58,520 nt of DNA from an uncultured Spirochaetales bacterium (GTDB taxonomy: Bacteria; Spirochaetota; Spirochaetia; Sphaerochaetales; Sphaerochaetaceae), in NCBI GenBank assembly GCA_934276485.1, contig CAKQTE010000095.1, positions 1-58,520 on the forward strand, given 5' to 3'. Shown here one piece after another: positions 8,219-16,059 of this stretch (the stretch's first letter is position 1; each line of letters starts with the position of its first letter). Made by a program: the position numbers and the translations under genes. The notes under the pieces are model-generated. The model searched no databases. It saw only the letters and a program-made list of their open reading frames with translations, and was not told the DNA's origin.

Positions 8219-9217
8219 TTATTTTCTAGTGATTTGGCCATCCTTGATTATTACTGCAGCTTTCTCTAGATATTGTTCTGGAATGTCAATTCCAAGAGAG
8301 GAAGCTGTGTCGAGGTTGAACCATAGTTCGTAGTTCTCTGCTCCGCTAAGAACCACAGATCCAAGTGTGCCAGCCTTGGCGCCCTTGATGATCTTTTCGG
8401 CCATTCTTCCTGCCTCAAGTCCGATGTTGTAGTAGTTAGGGCCCCAACCAATGAGTGCAGGGACTCCCTGTTCCATCATCGATGGGTCTCCTGCAAGCAA
8501 TCCTTTTCCTTTTGCGTTACATACTTCAACAACGCTTGCGAGTGCTGAAATTACAACGTTGTCTGTTGCGATATATACTGCATCAACTCTATCGATGATA
8601 GCCTGAGTTGCTTGTCTTACTTCACTTGTGTTAGTAACTGCTGCTGAAACAAGCTCCAAGCCAAGAGCTTCGCATGCTTTCTTCATGTCAGCTTGCTGAA
8701 CAGTTGCATTAGCTTCTGATGAGTTGTAGATATTTCCAATAGTCTTTGCGCCTGTGATAGCTGCAAGTAGCTCAATTTGGTCCTTGATAGGTGCGTTGTC
8801 TGATACTCCGCATACGTTGATGCTCTCGCTTCCTTCCCAGGAGTCCACAAGGCCTGCTGCAACAGGGTCTGTTACAGCTGCAAATATTACAGGCTTATTA
8901 GGGAATGCATTTGCTAGTGCTTGTGCAGTAGGAGTTGCGATTCCATAGACAATTGTACAATTTCCATCCTTGAACTTCTGTGCAATTGTTGCTGCTGTGG
9001 AAGCATCTCCCTGCGCGTTCTGCTCATCGTAGACGATATCCAGTCCTGTGGTTGCAAGGTAATCCTTGAATCCTTTTTCGCACGCATCCAATGCGGCATG
9101 TGTGATGAACTTTGAAATTCCTATCTTTGCATCAACAGCTTTTCCTTCTGCAGATCCCATTGCAAATATGTGCGATGCTAGAAGTAGAACCAATGCTATT
9201 GTAAATAACTTCTTCAT
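8219..9217 (-). CDS. ABC transporter substrate-binding protein (ABC_sub_bind family)
   Basis: A 332-residue periplasmic binding protein of the PF04392 type (TrpX-like). The start is ATG 9217, with GGGGAGGA five bases upstream; an upstream in-frame TTG at 9235 lies ahead of that Shine-Dalgarno. The signal peptide is MKKLFTIALVLLLASHIFAM followed by GSAEG. There is no lipobox Cys, so it is likely a soluble periplasmic protein, and this GSAE ending is common in spirochaete binding proteins. The body has two Rossmann lobes (IGISKFITHAALDACEKGF; GNIYNSSEANA; AVYIATDNVVISA). It is first in the operon, feeding the permease and ATPase. Confidence 0.9.
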   Translation of the reverse strand: MKKLFTIALVLLLASHIFAMGSAEGKAVDAKIGISKFITHAALDACEKGFKDYLATTGLDIVYDEQNAQGDASTAATIAQKFKDGNCTIVYGIATPTAQALANAFPNKPVIFAAVTDPVAAGLVDSWEGSESINVCGVSDNAPIKDQIELLAAITGAKTIGNIYNSSEANATVQQADMKKACEALGLELVSAAVTNTSEVRQATQAIIDRVDAVYIATDNVVISALASVVEVCNAKGKGLLAGDPSMMEQGVPALIGWGPNYYNIGLEAGRMAEKIIKGAKAGTLGSVVLSGAENYELWFNLDTASSLGIDIPEQYLEKAAVIIKDGQITRK

Positions 9218-9246
9218 GCCCGTCCTCCCCGTCAAATATGGTATCT

Positions 9247-9275
9247 AGGATAAAACAAAGCGTAGTTATCTTCAA
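9247..9275 (-). promoter_or_regulatory. Promoter of the ABC importer operon
   Basis: Minus-strand -35 TTGAAG (9270-9275), exact 17-bp spacer, -10 TATCCT (9247-9252). The predicted start is near 9240, leaving a short leader of about 23 nt that carries the Shine-Dalgarno. Confidence 0.65.
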
Positions 9276-9317
9276 TATGCATTTCTTGAATATTTATACT
9301 ATTTTTATGCAAAAACG

Positions 9318-9473
9318 CTAAAAGTCTATATCTTCCTCTTCGTCGTCGAGGTCTTCATACATATCAGAAGGGGGCGCAATAGAGTCGTCGATTTCGGGAA
9401 TATATGAAAATTCGACAGCGACTTCATCTTCTTCTATGTCTTCTTCCAGAAATACATCAAATGGATCTTTCAT
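9318..9473 (-). CDS. Small highly acidic protein
   Basis: A 51-residue open frame starting MKDPFDVFLEEDIEEDE and ending DEEEDIDF, with roughly 40 percent Asp/Glu and no predicted membrane segment. A modest Shine-Dalgarno (AAGGAC) precedes the ATG. It sits on the minus strand upstream of the ABC operon and back to back with the PdxA-like gene. No family recognised. Its composition suggests a nucleic-acid mimic or a partner of a basic protein, but nothing in the sequence proves that. Confidence 0.55.
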   Translation of the reverse strand: MKDPFDVFLEEDIEEDEVAVEFSYIPEIDDSIAPPSDMYEDLDDEEEDIDF

Positions 9474-9531
9474 CTAATTGTCCTTATTTTTCTTTTGCAT
9501 TTTTCTGTATTAAAGAAAAAGCCTTTCATGA

Positions 9532-9537
9532 TATTAT
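9532..9537 (+). promoter_or_regulatory. -10 box before the PdxA-like gene
   Basis: TATTAT ending 9 nt before ATG 9547, with no Shine-Dalgarno in between. It would give a transcript with a leader of two or three bases. The -35 is not clear. Confidence 0.35.
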
Positions 9538-9546
9538 GCAATTACT

Positions 9547-10551
9547 ATGTTAAGGTATATAGCAATTCCCATGGGAGAAGCCAGTGGAACATGTGTGGAA
9601 ATCATAATTAAGACGGTACAATCCAAGCCATTTGGTTCTTTTGGAGGAATAATCGTTACAGGTGACAGGGCAGTTTTCAAGCGAGTATCTTCAGATATCT
9701 CGATTCCTCTTCCATTTTCAGCATTCGTTGAGAATGAAGATGAACTAAAGAGTGCGCTAGAAGAGGGCGAACAATATATCTTCTACAACACTTCACATAT
9801 CGATATGACGAAGTTTGAATATGGAAAGGTTTCTTCCGATACTGGCAGAGCTAGCTATGAGGCGTTGAAAGTAGCTGTAGCATTGAACTTAAACCAATAT
9901 GCATTTGCACTTGTTACAACTGCAATTTCTCCAGAGGCGCTGCATCTTGCTGGACACAAGGAAAGTGGACTAACAGAGCTTCTCGGTTACTTTGCATCAT
10001 CATCTAGGCTTATGAATATGCTTGTAAGCGAAAAGGCGAATATATTCCTACTTTCCCATAGAAGGTCTGTCAGAAGCGCTATTGAGAAAGTTACACAGGA
10101 AAACATTCTCGATGCTTTGATCTCCATCGATGGATTATATGTATCAGATTACTTTGATTCATCTCTTGAGATTGCAGTGGGCGCTCTCAATCCGTCTCTA
10201 GGAGATGGCATTTGGAGTGGGGACGAGGAAGAGAAGGCTATAAAGCCTGCTATTGATATTGCAAAGCGTATTGGAATCAAGGTCACAGGGCCTGTAGATG
10301 TCGAGGTCTTGTACAAGAATGCATTCAAGGGAAAATACTCTGCAATACTTGCAATGCAACGCAATGAGGCATATGCAGCCATATCAGACAAGGAAATGGT
10401 CATGATCACATGGGGCCTTCCATTTATGAGAGTAGGATCCACTGAAGACGTTGGCTTGGATCTTGCTGGAAAGAATATCGCACCGATTGATAATATGAAG
10501 AAGGCTCTTGATACAGCTGTTCATATCTCGGACAAAGGAGTTTTTGCATGA
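9547..10551 (+). CDS. Divergent PdxA-like dehydrogenase paralogue
   Basis: A 334-residue protein that follows the fold of 4-hydroxythreonine-4-phosphate dehydrogenase: an opening IAIPMGEASG (cf. PGEPAG), LNPSLGDG (cf. NPHAGEG), EEKAIKPAI, TGPVDVEVLY, and a closing ITWGLPFMR followed by DVGLDLAGK. The metal-binding residues are gone: the GHTE motif reads GLTE and the YHDQ motif reads QRNE. The normal reaction (NAD-dependent, metal-assisted oxidation and decarboxylation) is therefore unlikely. It may act on another substrate or be regulatory. The stop overlaps the start of the next lipoprotein gene (ATGA), so the two are co-translated. No other B6 gene is nearby. Confidence 0.75.
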   Translation: MLRYIAIPMGEASGTCVEIIIKTVQSKPFGSFGGIIVTGDRAVFKRVSSDISIPLPFSAFVENEDELKSALEEGEQYIFYNTSHIDMTKFEYGKVSSDTGRASYEALKVAVALNLNQYAFALVTTAISPEALHLAGHKESGLTELLGYFASSSRLMNMLVSEKANIFLLSHRRSVRSAIEKVTQENILDALISIDGLYVSDYFDSSLEIAVGALNPSLGDGIWSGDEEEKAIKPAIDIAKRIGIKVTGPVDVEVLYKNAFKGKYSAILAMQRNEAYAAISDKEMVMITWGLPFMRVGSTEDVGLDLAGKNIAPIDNMKKALDTAVHISDKGVFA

Positions 10552-11645
10552 AAAAACACATCTTGCTTTTATGTTTGATCACTATTTTGATGATCACAGC
10601 TTGCTCTACATCTGTTTCTGTTTCATATATGAGACCATCAAATGTAAACACCGGATCATATAGAAATCTAGCTATTGCATCAACTGTTCCATTTTCAGGT
10701 AAGCTTAGCTATCCGCAATTTGTTCGTTATATAGATATAAATTCGTCAAAGATCACTATCTCTACATCATACTCAAGGACACTTCCTAAAGATGTTAGCT
10801 CATATGCAACAAAGCGTTTGGTATCCACACTATCTAACACAGGATATTTCAATATCCTCTCGCCTCAACAGACAGATAAGTACCTAAATCTTAGTTCAAT
10901 TGGCTACAATCCATCAAAGGAACTATTAAGTGCAGGGTACGATGCAGTGATGATTCCTAAGATTGAATATATGGATATAGATGAATACATTGGCTCAATG
11001 ACTGTTAAGTTCACTGTTGATGCAGATGGTATCAAGCAGCCTGTTTTGGAGTTCTACATAAAGAGAGTTGCTAATATCACATACTCTATTACCATAATCG
11101 ACTGTAAGACAGAGAAGATTGTCTCTAAGAGAACATACAAGGATAGCATCGAGCTTGAGGAGGACTTCAATCCAAAGTCTCCTGTATTCTCATACGATGG
11201 CTACTACTTGTTTACATCAATGCTAAATGGCTTCCAATCAGATATACTTGCTGACTATGTTCCAGCGCGCATTGTTGACCGTCTTACTCTTATGAGCAAT
11301 AAGCCAAAGATCGAGAGCTTGAAGATTGCTTATGAGTATGCAGACCAAGGCGCTATGCAATCGGCTTATGAGTTGTTCTTGGATGAGTGGAACAACTCTG
11401 GACACATTCCTAGCGGATACAATGCAGCTTTACTCCTTAGCTCCATGGGCAATTACGATGGTGCGTTGTCTCTATTAGAGGAGATGATGGCAACAACTGT
11501 AAATGGGAATGTTGAACGCTTATATCGCGGCCTTTTGAGGCGCAAGGCTAGCACTGCAGAGGCTGATAAGCAAATAAGCGGAGAGGCTCCAAACCCGGAA
11601 ATCTCTCAAGGATTCACTATTTACGATTACGTGATGAATACTTGA
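10548..11645 (+). CDS. Lipoprotein of unknown function
   Basis: A 365-residue exported lipoprotein: MKKHILLLCLITILMITACS, with lipobox ITAC and Cys19. The mature part opens with a segment resembling CsgG/DUF6340-like envelope lipoproteins (YRNLAIASTVPFSGK, then later GYDAVMIPKIEYMDIDEY) and ends in a helical region that looks TPR-like (AYEYADQGAMQSAYELFLDEW; AALLLSSMGNYDGALSLLEEM). The start overlaps the PdxA-like stop by 4 bp, so they form a two-gene operon. Likely an envelope protein; function not recognised. Confidence 0.8.
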   Translation: MKKHILLLCLITILMITACSTSVSVSYMRPSNVNTGSYRNLAIASTVPFSGKLSYPQFVRYIDINSSKITISTSYSRTLPKDVSSYATKRLVSTLSNTGYFNILSPQQTDKYLNLSSIGYNPSKELLSAGYDAVMIPKIEYMDIDEYIGSMTVKFTVDADGIKQPVLEFYIKRVANITYSITIIDCKTEKIVSKRTYKDSIELEEDFNPKSPVFSYDGYYLFTSMLNGFQSDILADYVPARIVDRLTLMSNKPKIESLKIAYEYADQGAMQSAYELFLDEWNNSGHIPSGYNAALLLSSMGNYDGALSLLEEMMATTVNGNVERLYRGLLRRKASTAEADKQISGEAPNPEISQGFTIYDYVMNT

Positions 11646-11792
11646 TGTTAATAATACTTAATAAGTTTTAAGTAGAATTTAAAGAAATTTTACTTATCAT
11701 ATCCTCAAACGTTTGATAATAAAGCTAAAACGATGTTTTTAAGCGCGACTAGGCCTCGTTTTATTGCAATCAATTGTTATTTTGGGGCTATC

Positions 11793-11826
11793 AAAAGGGT
11801 GGAAATGAAGAATTTTTGCCCTTTTT
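11793..11826 (+). terminator. Terminator in the 11646-11904 gap
   Basis: A 7-bp stem (AAAAGGG 11793-11799 with CCCTTTT 11819-11825) followed by more T. A second weaker inverted repeat (AAAACGA 11727-11733 with TCGTTTT 11756-11762) lies upstream. Together they end the lipoprotein transcript. Confidence 0.5.
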
Positions 11827-11859
11827 ATTCTTTTTTAGCTTTTTTAATTTTCTTTTTGA

Positions 11860-11865
11860 TATACT
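11860..11865 (+). promoter_or_regulatory. -10 box of the AAA/RloB-like operon
   Basis: TATACT in a T-rich stretch, about 40 bases before ATG 11905, with no strong -35. The leader carries a good Shine-Dalgarno (AGAGGAGG). Confidence 0.4.
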
Positions 11866-11904
11866 TTAATTTGTAATTTTGTGCGACCTAAGAGGAGGTA
11901 TCAT

Positions 11905-13155
11905 ATGCTGCTTTCAATGACTATCGCGAACTTTAAGTCCGTTAAGTCACCACAGCAGATCAGCCTCATAGCAGTCAAGGATAATAACCTTGATATGACA
12001 AAGACTATGACTGGCACTGATCGTTTCAATGTGTTGAAGACTACAGCCATCATCGGACCAAACGGTGCTGGAAAGAGCTCTTTTGTAAGAGCGTTGGAAG
12101 TTCTCAAGGCTATTATCTTTGCTCCAGAGGAGATCGAGAATCCTCTAAAGGGAAGCTTGCAAAAGGCTGCTTTTGCATACGGCGATGGAAAGGATAGACC
12201 TAGTGAGATCTCAATCGATGTTCTATTGGATAAGGGAATTGCAGATGACCCTGAGCGTCCATCTATCATTGCTCGCTATTCAATTGCAGTAACTCAGCAG
12301 AGATTCTATGAAGAGTCTTTGTACTATATCGTAAATGGCTCAAAGAAGCTTTTGTTCGAAAGAGTCTATGAAAACGATGAGTATAGATATAGATTCGGAA
12401 AGCTATATAAGGGCGACAAGAAGAGACTTGCTGCAAAGGTTCCTGAGACTAGAAGCTTCTTAGAGCGCGCTAGCCAGAAGGAAGATTCTTCAGCATTCGC
12501 ACTCTACTCATGGCTTGATGAGAGCTTGAATGTTCTTCCTCTTGGATATGGAAAGACCGCGGAGCAGATTGTAATCAATGCTCTTAAGGCTCATCCAGGT
12601 TGGGCAGAACAGCTTATTAACTTTTTGTGGGCTGTTGATATTACAGATATCTCAAGAATCCGTGTAGTTACAAATGCGCAGGGTGAGGAAGCTATTGGTA
12701 TTTCACACTCATATGTAAATAAGGGTTCTGCAGAGGCATACTCACAGACATTCAACAAGGAATCTCTATCTTTAAGAAGATTGATTGTAATGGCTGTTTC
12801 TTTCTTTGAGTCATTCATTACAAGAAAGACATTGGTAATCGATGACTTTGGACAATTGTTGCATCCATATGTACTATGTCACCTAGTTGAGATCTTTGAA
12901 GCTTGTGACAAGGAATCCCAGCTCATTGTTGTAGACTGCAATCCAGCACTTTTGCAGGAAAACCTATTGAGAAAGGATTCTGTTTGGTTTGCACAAAAGG
13001 GACCAGAGAGTGCAACAGAGTATTTCTCTCTTGCAGACTTCAGGGGAGCTAAGGGTAGACTTAGCAATTATGATAAGTATCTTCAGGGCATGTTTGGTGC
13101 AGTGCCTCTTGAAAGTGAGTTCTGTTTTGTTCATGACGGAACAAGAGCAAAATAA
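11905..13155 (+). CDS. AAA_21-type ATPase (partner of RloB-like protein), degenerate active site
   Basis: 416 residues from ATG 11905 (Shine-Dalgarno AGAGGAGG six bases upstream; an in-frame GTG at 11881 precedes it and is rejected). Walker A is intact: IIGPNGAGKSS near 49-59. The C-terminal half aligns by eye with AAA_21 partners of RloB (WFAQKGPESATEYFSLADFR; KYLQGMFGAVP). Key positions differ: the Walker B region reads VIDDFGQLLHP (311-321), with Asp for the catalytic Glu; the signature reads ESLSLRR (286-292), lacking the usual Gly; and the H-loop reads VVDCNPALL, with no His. Related pairs occur in restriction-linked and abortive-infection loci. Here ATP binding is plausible, but hydrolysis may be slow or lost. 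Confidence 0.8.
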   Translation: MLLSMTIANFKSVKSPQQISLIAVKDNNLDMTKTMTGTDRFNVLKTTAIIGPNGAGKSSFVRALEVLKAIIFAPEEIENPLKGSLQKAAFAYGDGKDRPSEISIDVLLDKGIADDPERPSIIARYSIAVTQQRFYEESLYYIVNGSKKLLFERVYENDEYRYRFGKLYKGDKKRLAAKVPETRSFLERASQKEDSSAFALYSWLDESLNVLPLGYGKTAEQIVINALKAHPGWAEQLINFLWAVDITDISRIRVVTNAQGEEAIGISHSYVNKGSAEAYSQTFNKESLSLRRLIVMAVSFFESFITRKTLVIDDFGQLLHPYVLCHLVEIFEACDKESQLIVVDCNPALLQENLLRKDSVWFAQKGPESATEYFSLADFRGAKGRLSNYDKYLQGMFGAVPLESEFCFVHDGTRAK

Positions 13156-13166
13156 AAGGAGGAGAT

Positions 13167-13799
13167 ATGACACCTAGAAAAAGAGTAAGGGTTCTGCCAA
13201 AGGAAACAATGCTTTTGGTTTGTGCTACCGAAAGTGAAGCTATCTTCTTCTCTCAGATGAGAAAGGATTGCAGATATTCAAACCTGACAATTGTTGCAGC
13301 GCCACAGAAACTAAAGTTAGATAAATTCGTTGAATTTGCAGGGAGAGCCAAGAACAAGGGCAGATTCTCTGTTTGTTGGGCTGTATTTGGCCTAAATGAC
13401 TTTGATGCAAAGCCAGAAGATGTTGATGCTGTTAAGGAAACATCTGATAAGAAGAAGGTCAATCTCTTGTACTTCAACCCATCATTCGACCTATATTTCC
13501 TACTTCATCAGGAGAGACCGGAGAGATTCATCGAGGACGCAGATGCTATAAAAGAGAAAGTCAGATCAGTTCACCCTGAGTATCGCTTGGAGCCAGAGTA
13601 TTTCCTGACAACAGGATTGAACTTGAACTTCGAGATCTATCCAAAGCTAGCTGAAGCTGACAAGAATGCTCGTGACTACAATCCAGATGTTGAGTTTGAA
13701 ACAGGTCTTCCTGCTACAACTCTTCCTGAGTTCTTCGATAGCTTGAAGACAGTTTGCGGTAAGGCAGATATGTCTCACAACCAGAAGAACAGAAAGTAG
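13167..13799 (+). CDS. RloB-like protein, degenerate
   Basis: A 210-residue protein starting 11 bp after the ATPase stop, with Shine-Dalgarno AAGGAGG, so it lies in the same operon. It matches the RloB outline: LLVCATESEAIFF (cf. IVCEGEKTEPNYF), WAVFGLNDFD (cf. WCVFDRDD) and NLLYFNPSFDLYFLLH (cf. SNPCFELWLLLH). The acidic residues expected of a Toprim-like or nuclease centre are partly replaced: FDxD reads FGLND. RloB-like proteins are presumed effectors of AAA-dependent defence modules. This copy may be a non-catalytic descendant or have a housekeeping role. Confidence 0.75.
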   Translation: MTPRKRVRVLPKETMLLVCATESEAIFFSQMRKDCRYSNLTIVAAPQKLKLDKFVEFAGRAKNKGRFSVCWAVFGLNDFDAKPEDVDAVKETSDKKKVNLLYFNPSFDLYFLLHQERPERFIEDADAIKEKVRSVHPEYRLEPEYFLTTGLNLNFEIYPKLAEADKNARDYNPDVEFETGLPATTLPEFFDSLKTVCGKADMSHNQKNRK

Positions 13800-13916
13800 T
13801 TTTGTGTTTTGAAGAGGCTTGAGGAGAATTCCAAAAGCCTCTATGCTTTGATGTTATCTTTTCCCTCTTTTTTGAGTGGAAATGTCGTTAATCTTTTGAT
13901 ATCCAGGAGAACTATA

Positions 13917-14813
13917 ATGCAAACAATTCCACTATTGATTAGTTTTTTTGCTCTTTCTATAGCTTCGATGGATTTCGCATTGGCAATTGTTCTTAACCAT
14001 AGAGAAAGAAAGAACTGGACAGCATGGTTCATTGTTCTTCTCTCGTCCCTTCTAGGCCTCTCGTTATTGTTTTCCCTAGATCAATTTTCATCTTTATTCT
14101 ATACAGGGACTGCACGATTCGTGCTTCATTTGGTGTGGGAGATATTCTTTATTGCAGATTCCACATTCTTGGTCGTAGTGATCTGTTTCTTCGGAAATTG
14201 GCTTATTGCACGTCCAATGTCTTTTCTTGAAAAATTCCTGGCATACTTTTTAGGTGCTGGTTTCTTATCTCTTTCGATTCTCAATCAGGTATTTGATTTG
14301 CCATCAATTGTGAGAGCACGATACCTTATTGCAGCTGTTTCGGTTTTCTATGTCGTAATTGTTATGCTAGCAACATACCAGAAGATAGAGAACAAGAAAG
14401 TGAAGGTTGTTGTTCTAACTGTCTCAATTGTCTCTTTCTCTGTTTGTCCTTTGATGGTTGCAGCTAACATCTGGCCCGATATGGGCAATATGCTTGTTCC
14501 TATTGTTGGACTTGCGTATTTCATTGTTTTCTTGGTCTTTCTATACGTTGCGATCAGCAAGGAAGACAAGGAAGCTGTAAAGGATAACACTAACGATTTG
14601 TTGACTCTTGAGGATGTTGCTCAATATGGAATAACAGGACGTGAGCTAGAGGTTATTAGACTTATAAAGCAAGGCCTGACAAATAAGGAGATTGCTTCCT
14701 ATTTATCAATTAGCGTAAATACTGTTAATAATCATATTGCGAATATCTTCTCAAAGACAAACGTTCGTAGCAGAATAGATTTACTAAATTTATTACAGAA
14801 GGCATCTTGGTGA
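13917..14813 (+). CDS. Membrane-anchored LuxR-family transcription regulator
   Basis: 298 residues from ATG 13917 (AGGAGA six bases upstream). The frame is open from 13809, but that extension lacks a ribosome-binding site. Residues 1-212 contain about seven hydrophobic helices in a 7TM-like sensor arrangement. A short charged linker (SKEDKEAVKDNTND) leads to a GerE/LuxR helix-turn-helix at 238-295 (ITGRELEVIRLIKQGLTNKE, then SVNTVNNHIANIFSKTNVRS). It probably senses a membrane or extracellular signal and binds DNA from the membrane. Its TGA overlaps the ATG of the esterase gene, so the two are coupled and the esterase may be in its pathway. Confidence 0.85.
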   Translation: MQTIPLLISFFALSIASMDFALAIVLNHRERKNWTAWFIVLLSSLLGLSLLFSLDQFSSLFYTGTARFVLHLVWEIFFIADSTFLVVVICFFGNWLIARPMSFLEKFLAYFLGAGFLSLSILNQVFDLPSIVRARYLIAAVSVFYVVIVMLATYQKIENKKVKVVVLTVSIVSFSVCPLMVAANIWPDMGNMLVPIVGLAYFIVFLVFLYVAISKEDKEAVKDNTNDLLTLEDVAQYGITGRELEVIRLIKQGLTNKEIASYLSISVNTVNNHIANIFSKTNVRSRIDLLNLLQKASW

Positions 14814-15670
14814 TGGATTTTAATTACAATGTTGATTCCTCTTGGTATGATGGCGTATACCAAGACACAAAGGCTCCCATAAAAGCAGGGAGGCCTTTTT
14901 CTTTAATTAGAAAGGATGGCAAAGCAGACACAGCTGTCCTTTGCATTCATGGCTACATGGGATACCCAGGCGAGCTTGTTCGTCCTGCGCGCGACTTGTA
15001 TGAGCTTGGTTATGATATCTATGTGCCTCGTCTTCCTGGTCATGGAACTACAGGCGATGATTTCTTGCATACTACAGCTCGTGATTGGACAATGGTGAGT
15101 TTGAATGCAGCTAGAGACCTTGTTAAAAGATACAAGAATGTATATGTAGTAGGGCACTCAATGGGAGGAGCACTTGCAACTGTAGTTGCTGCCGAGGTTC
15201 CTGAGGTCAAGCGTTTGGTGCTTGCAGCTCCTGCTTTGGCACTAGAGGCAAAACAGCTTCCTACACCTCCAATGTCCCTAAAGCTAATATCAATCTTTAG
15301 AAAGAGACTCAAGAACAAGTGGGAGAGTAATCCTGAGTACGTGATGTACTACGAGAATGCTCCTTCAGATGACCAATATCTTGGCTCAGAGTATTGGTCT
15401 TGGATCTATCCTAAACAGCTTTGTAGCCTTTTTAAGTTGATGATTTTTGCTGGCAGTAAGGAGCTAGGGAAAATCAAGTGTCCAACTCTTGTTATATGTG
15501 CAATGAAGGACCAGATCCTTGGTACTGCGACATGCGATCTTGCGATGGATAAGCTTGCATCAGACAAGAAGCTTGTTCAATTGGAAAATGGAACACACTA
15601 TCTTTTCTATGATAAGTCAAAGAAAGATGAAGAAGTGGCTGTAAATGCCACAGTTGAGTTCTTGAGATAG
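14813..15670 (+). CDS. Alpha/beta hydrolase (carboxylesterase / monoacylglycerol lipase-like)
   Basis: 285 residues from ATG 14813 (overlapping the regulator's TGA). GTG 14810 and TTG 14807 are alternative starts with better Shine-Dalgarno spacing. Features are the oxyanion-loop motif CIHGYMGYPGE, the nucleophile elbow GHSMGGA, a lid region rich in basic residues (FRKRLKNKWES), the acid in AMKDQIL and the catalytic His in GTHYLFYD. No signal peptide, so it is cytoplasmic. It should cleave short- to medium-chain acyl esters or monoglycerides. Confidence 0.88.
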   Translation: MDFNYNVDSSWYDGVYQDTKAPIKAGRPFSLIRKDGKADTAVLCIHGYMGYPGELVRPARDLYELGYDIYVPRLPGHGTTGDDFLHTTARDWTMVSLNAARDLVKRYKNVYVVGHSMGGALATVVAAEVPEVKRLVLAAPALALEAKQLPTPPMSLKLISIFRKRLKNKWESNPEYVMYYENAPSDDQYLGSEYWSWIYPKQLCSLFKLMIFAGSKELGKIKCPTLVICAMKDQILGTATCDLAMDKLASDKKLVQLENGTHYLFYDKSKKDEEVAVNATVEFLR

Positions 15671-15709
15671 CTTTGTTTATTGTTCTTTTACGATATCTAG
15701 CCGAGAAAG

Positions 15710-15730
15710 CCCACAAGCTTCAGCTGTGGG
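15710..15730 (+). other. Stable stem-loop downstream of the esterase gene
   Basis: CCCAC(A)AGC-TTCA-GCTGTGGG: 8 bp with a one-base bulge. There is no immediate T-run, so it is a poor intrinsic terminator. The shape recalls the end hairpins of IS200/IS605 elements, but no transposase gene or fragment is nearby. Confidence 0.5.
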
Positions 15731-15906
15731 ATGAGAGGCTCTGAATCTGTCTTTATTTTCTATTTTAAGACGATTTTATTGGACTTAAATTATTATATAT
15801 GTTAAAATTAGAATATAAAGAAAAGACAAGAATCTGTTATTGAAAATCAGTGATAAATTCGCTTAAGAACAATTTAAGATTGTTTTATCAGTAGTTTAGA
15901 CTACTT

Positions 15907-16014
15907 ATAAATACTGAGGCTGGACGGGCCTCAGCGGTCCAAGATGAAGTAAGACGCCTTCGGGTGCACTCATCGTTTGCAGGGCCAGAATCCAACAGGC
16001 TTTAGCCGTTGGAG
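15907..16014 (+). ncRNA. Unassigned structured leader RNA of the gltX operon
   Basis: A GC-rich block in an AT-rich gap. A -10-like TATAAA (15907-15912) is followed by stem A, CTGAGGC/GCCTCAG (15915-15921 with 15929-15935); stem C, GATGA/TCATC (15944-15948 with 15971-15975), enclosing CGCC-TTCG-GGTG; and stem D, TCCAAC(A)GGC-TTTA-GCCGTTGGA (15992-16014). Competing pairings exist: TGGAC 15922-15926 with GTCCA 15938-15942, and TCCAA 15939-15943 with TTGGA 16010-16014. This suggests a switch. It does not match the T-box, SRP, RNase P, tmRNA or common riboswitch motifs I know. Regulation of the synthetase operon is inferred from position. Confidence 0.5.
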
Positions 16015-16059
16015 TACGTCAAGAGCTATTGTTTACACTGTTGATTAAGGAGTCATGCG

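Noticed and set aside
8149..8241. N-terminal extension of the ABC permease
   Set aside because: It overlaps the previous stop codon, spans a stable hairpin and is hydrophilic. ATG 8148 has its own ribosome-binding site.
11881..11904. GTG start for the AAA ATPase, giving eight extra residues
   Set aside because: Those bases contain the Shine-Dalgarno AGAGGAGG for ATG 11905.
15701..15760. End of an IS200/IS605 element or an omega-RNA remnant
   Set aside because: The hairpin shape is suggestive, but there is no tnpA or tnpB fragment and no matching left end, so it is kept only as an unexplained stem-loop.
15915..15942. H-type pseudoknot in the gltX leader
   Set aside because: Both stems can be drawn, but the connecting loops (0 and 2 nt) are too short to cross a 5-bp and a 7-bp helix together. 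They are better seen as competing pairings.
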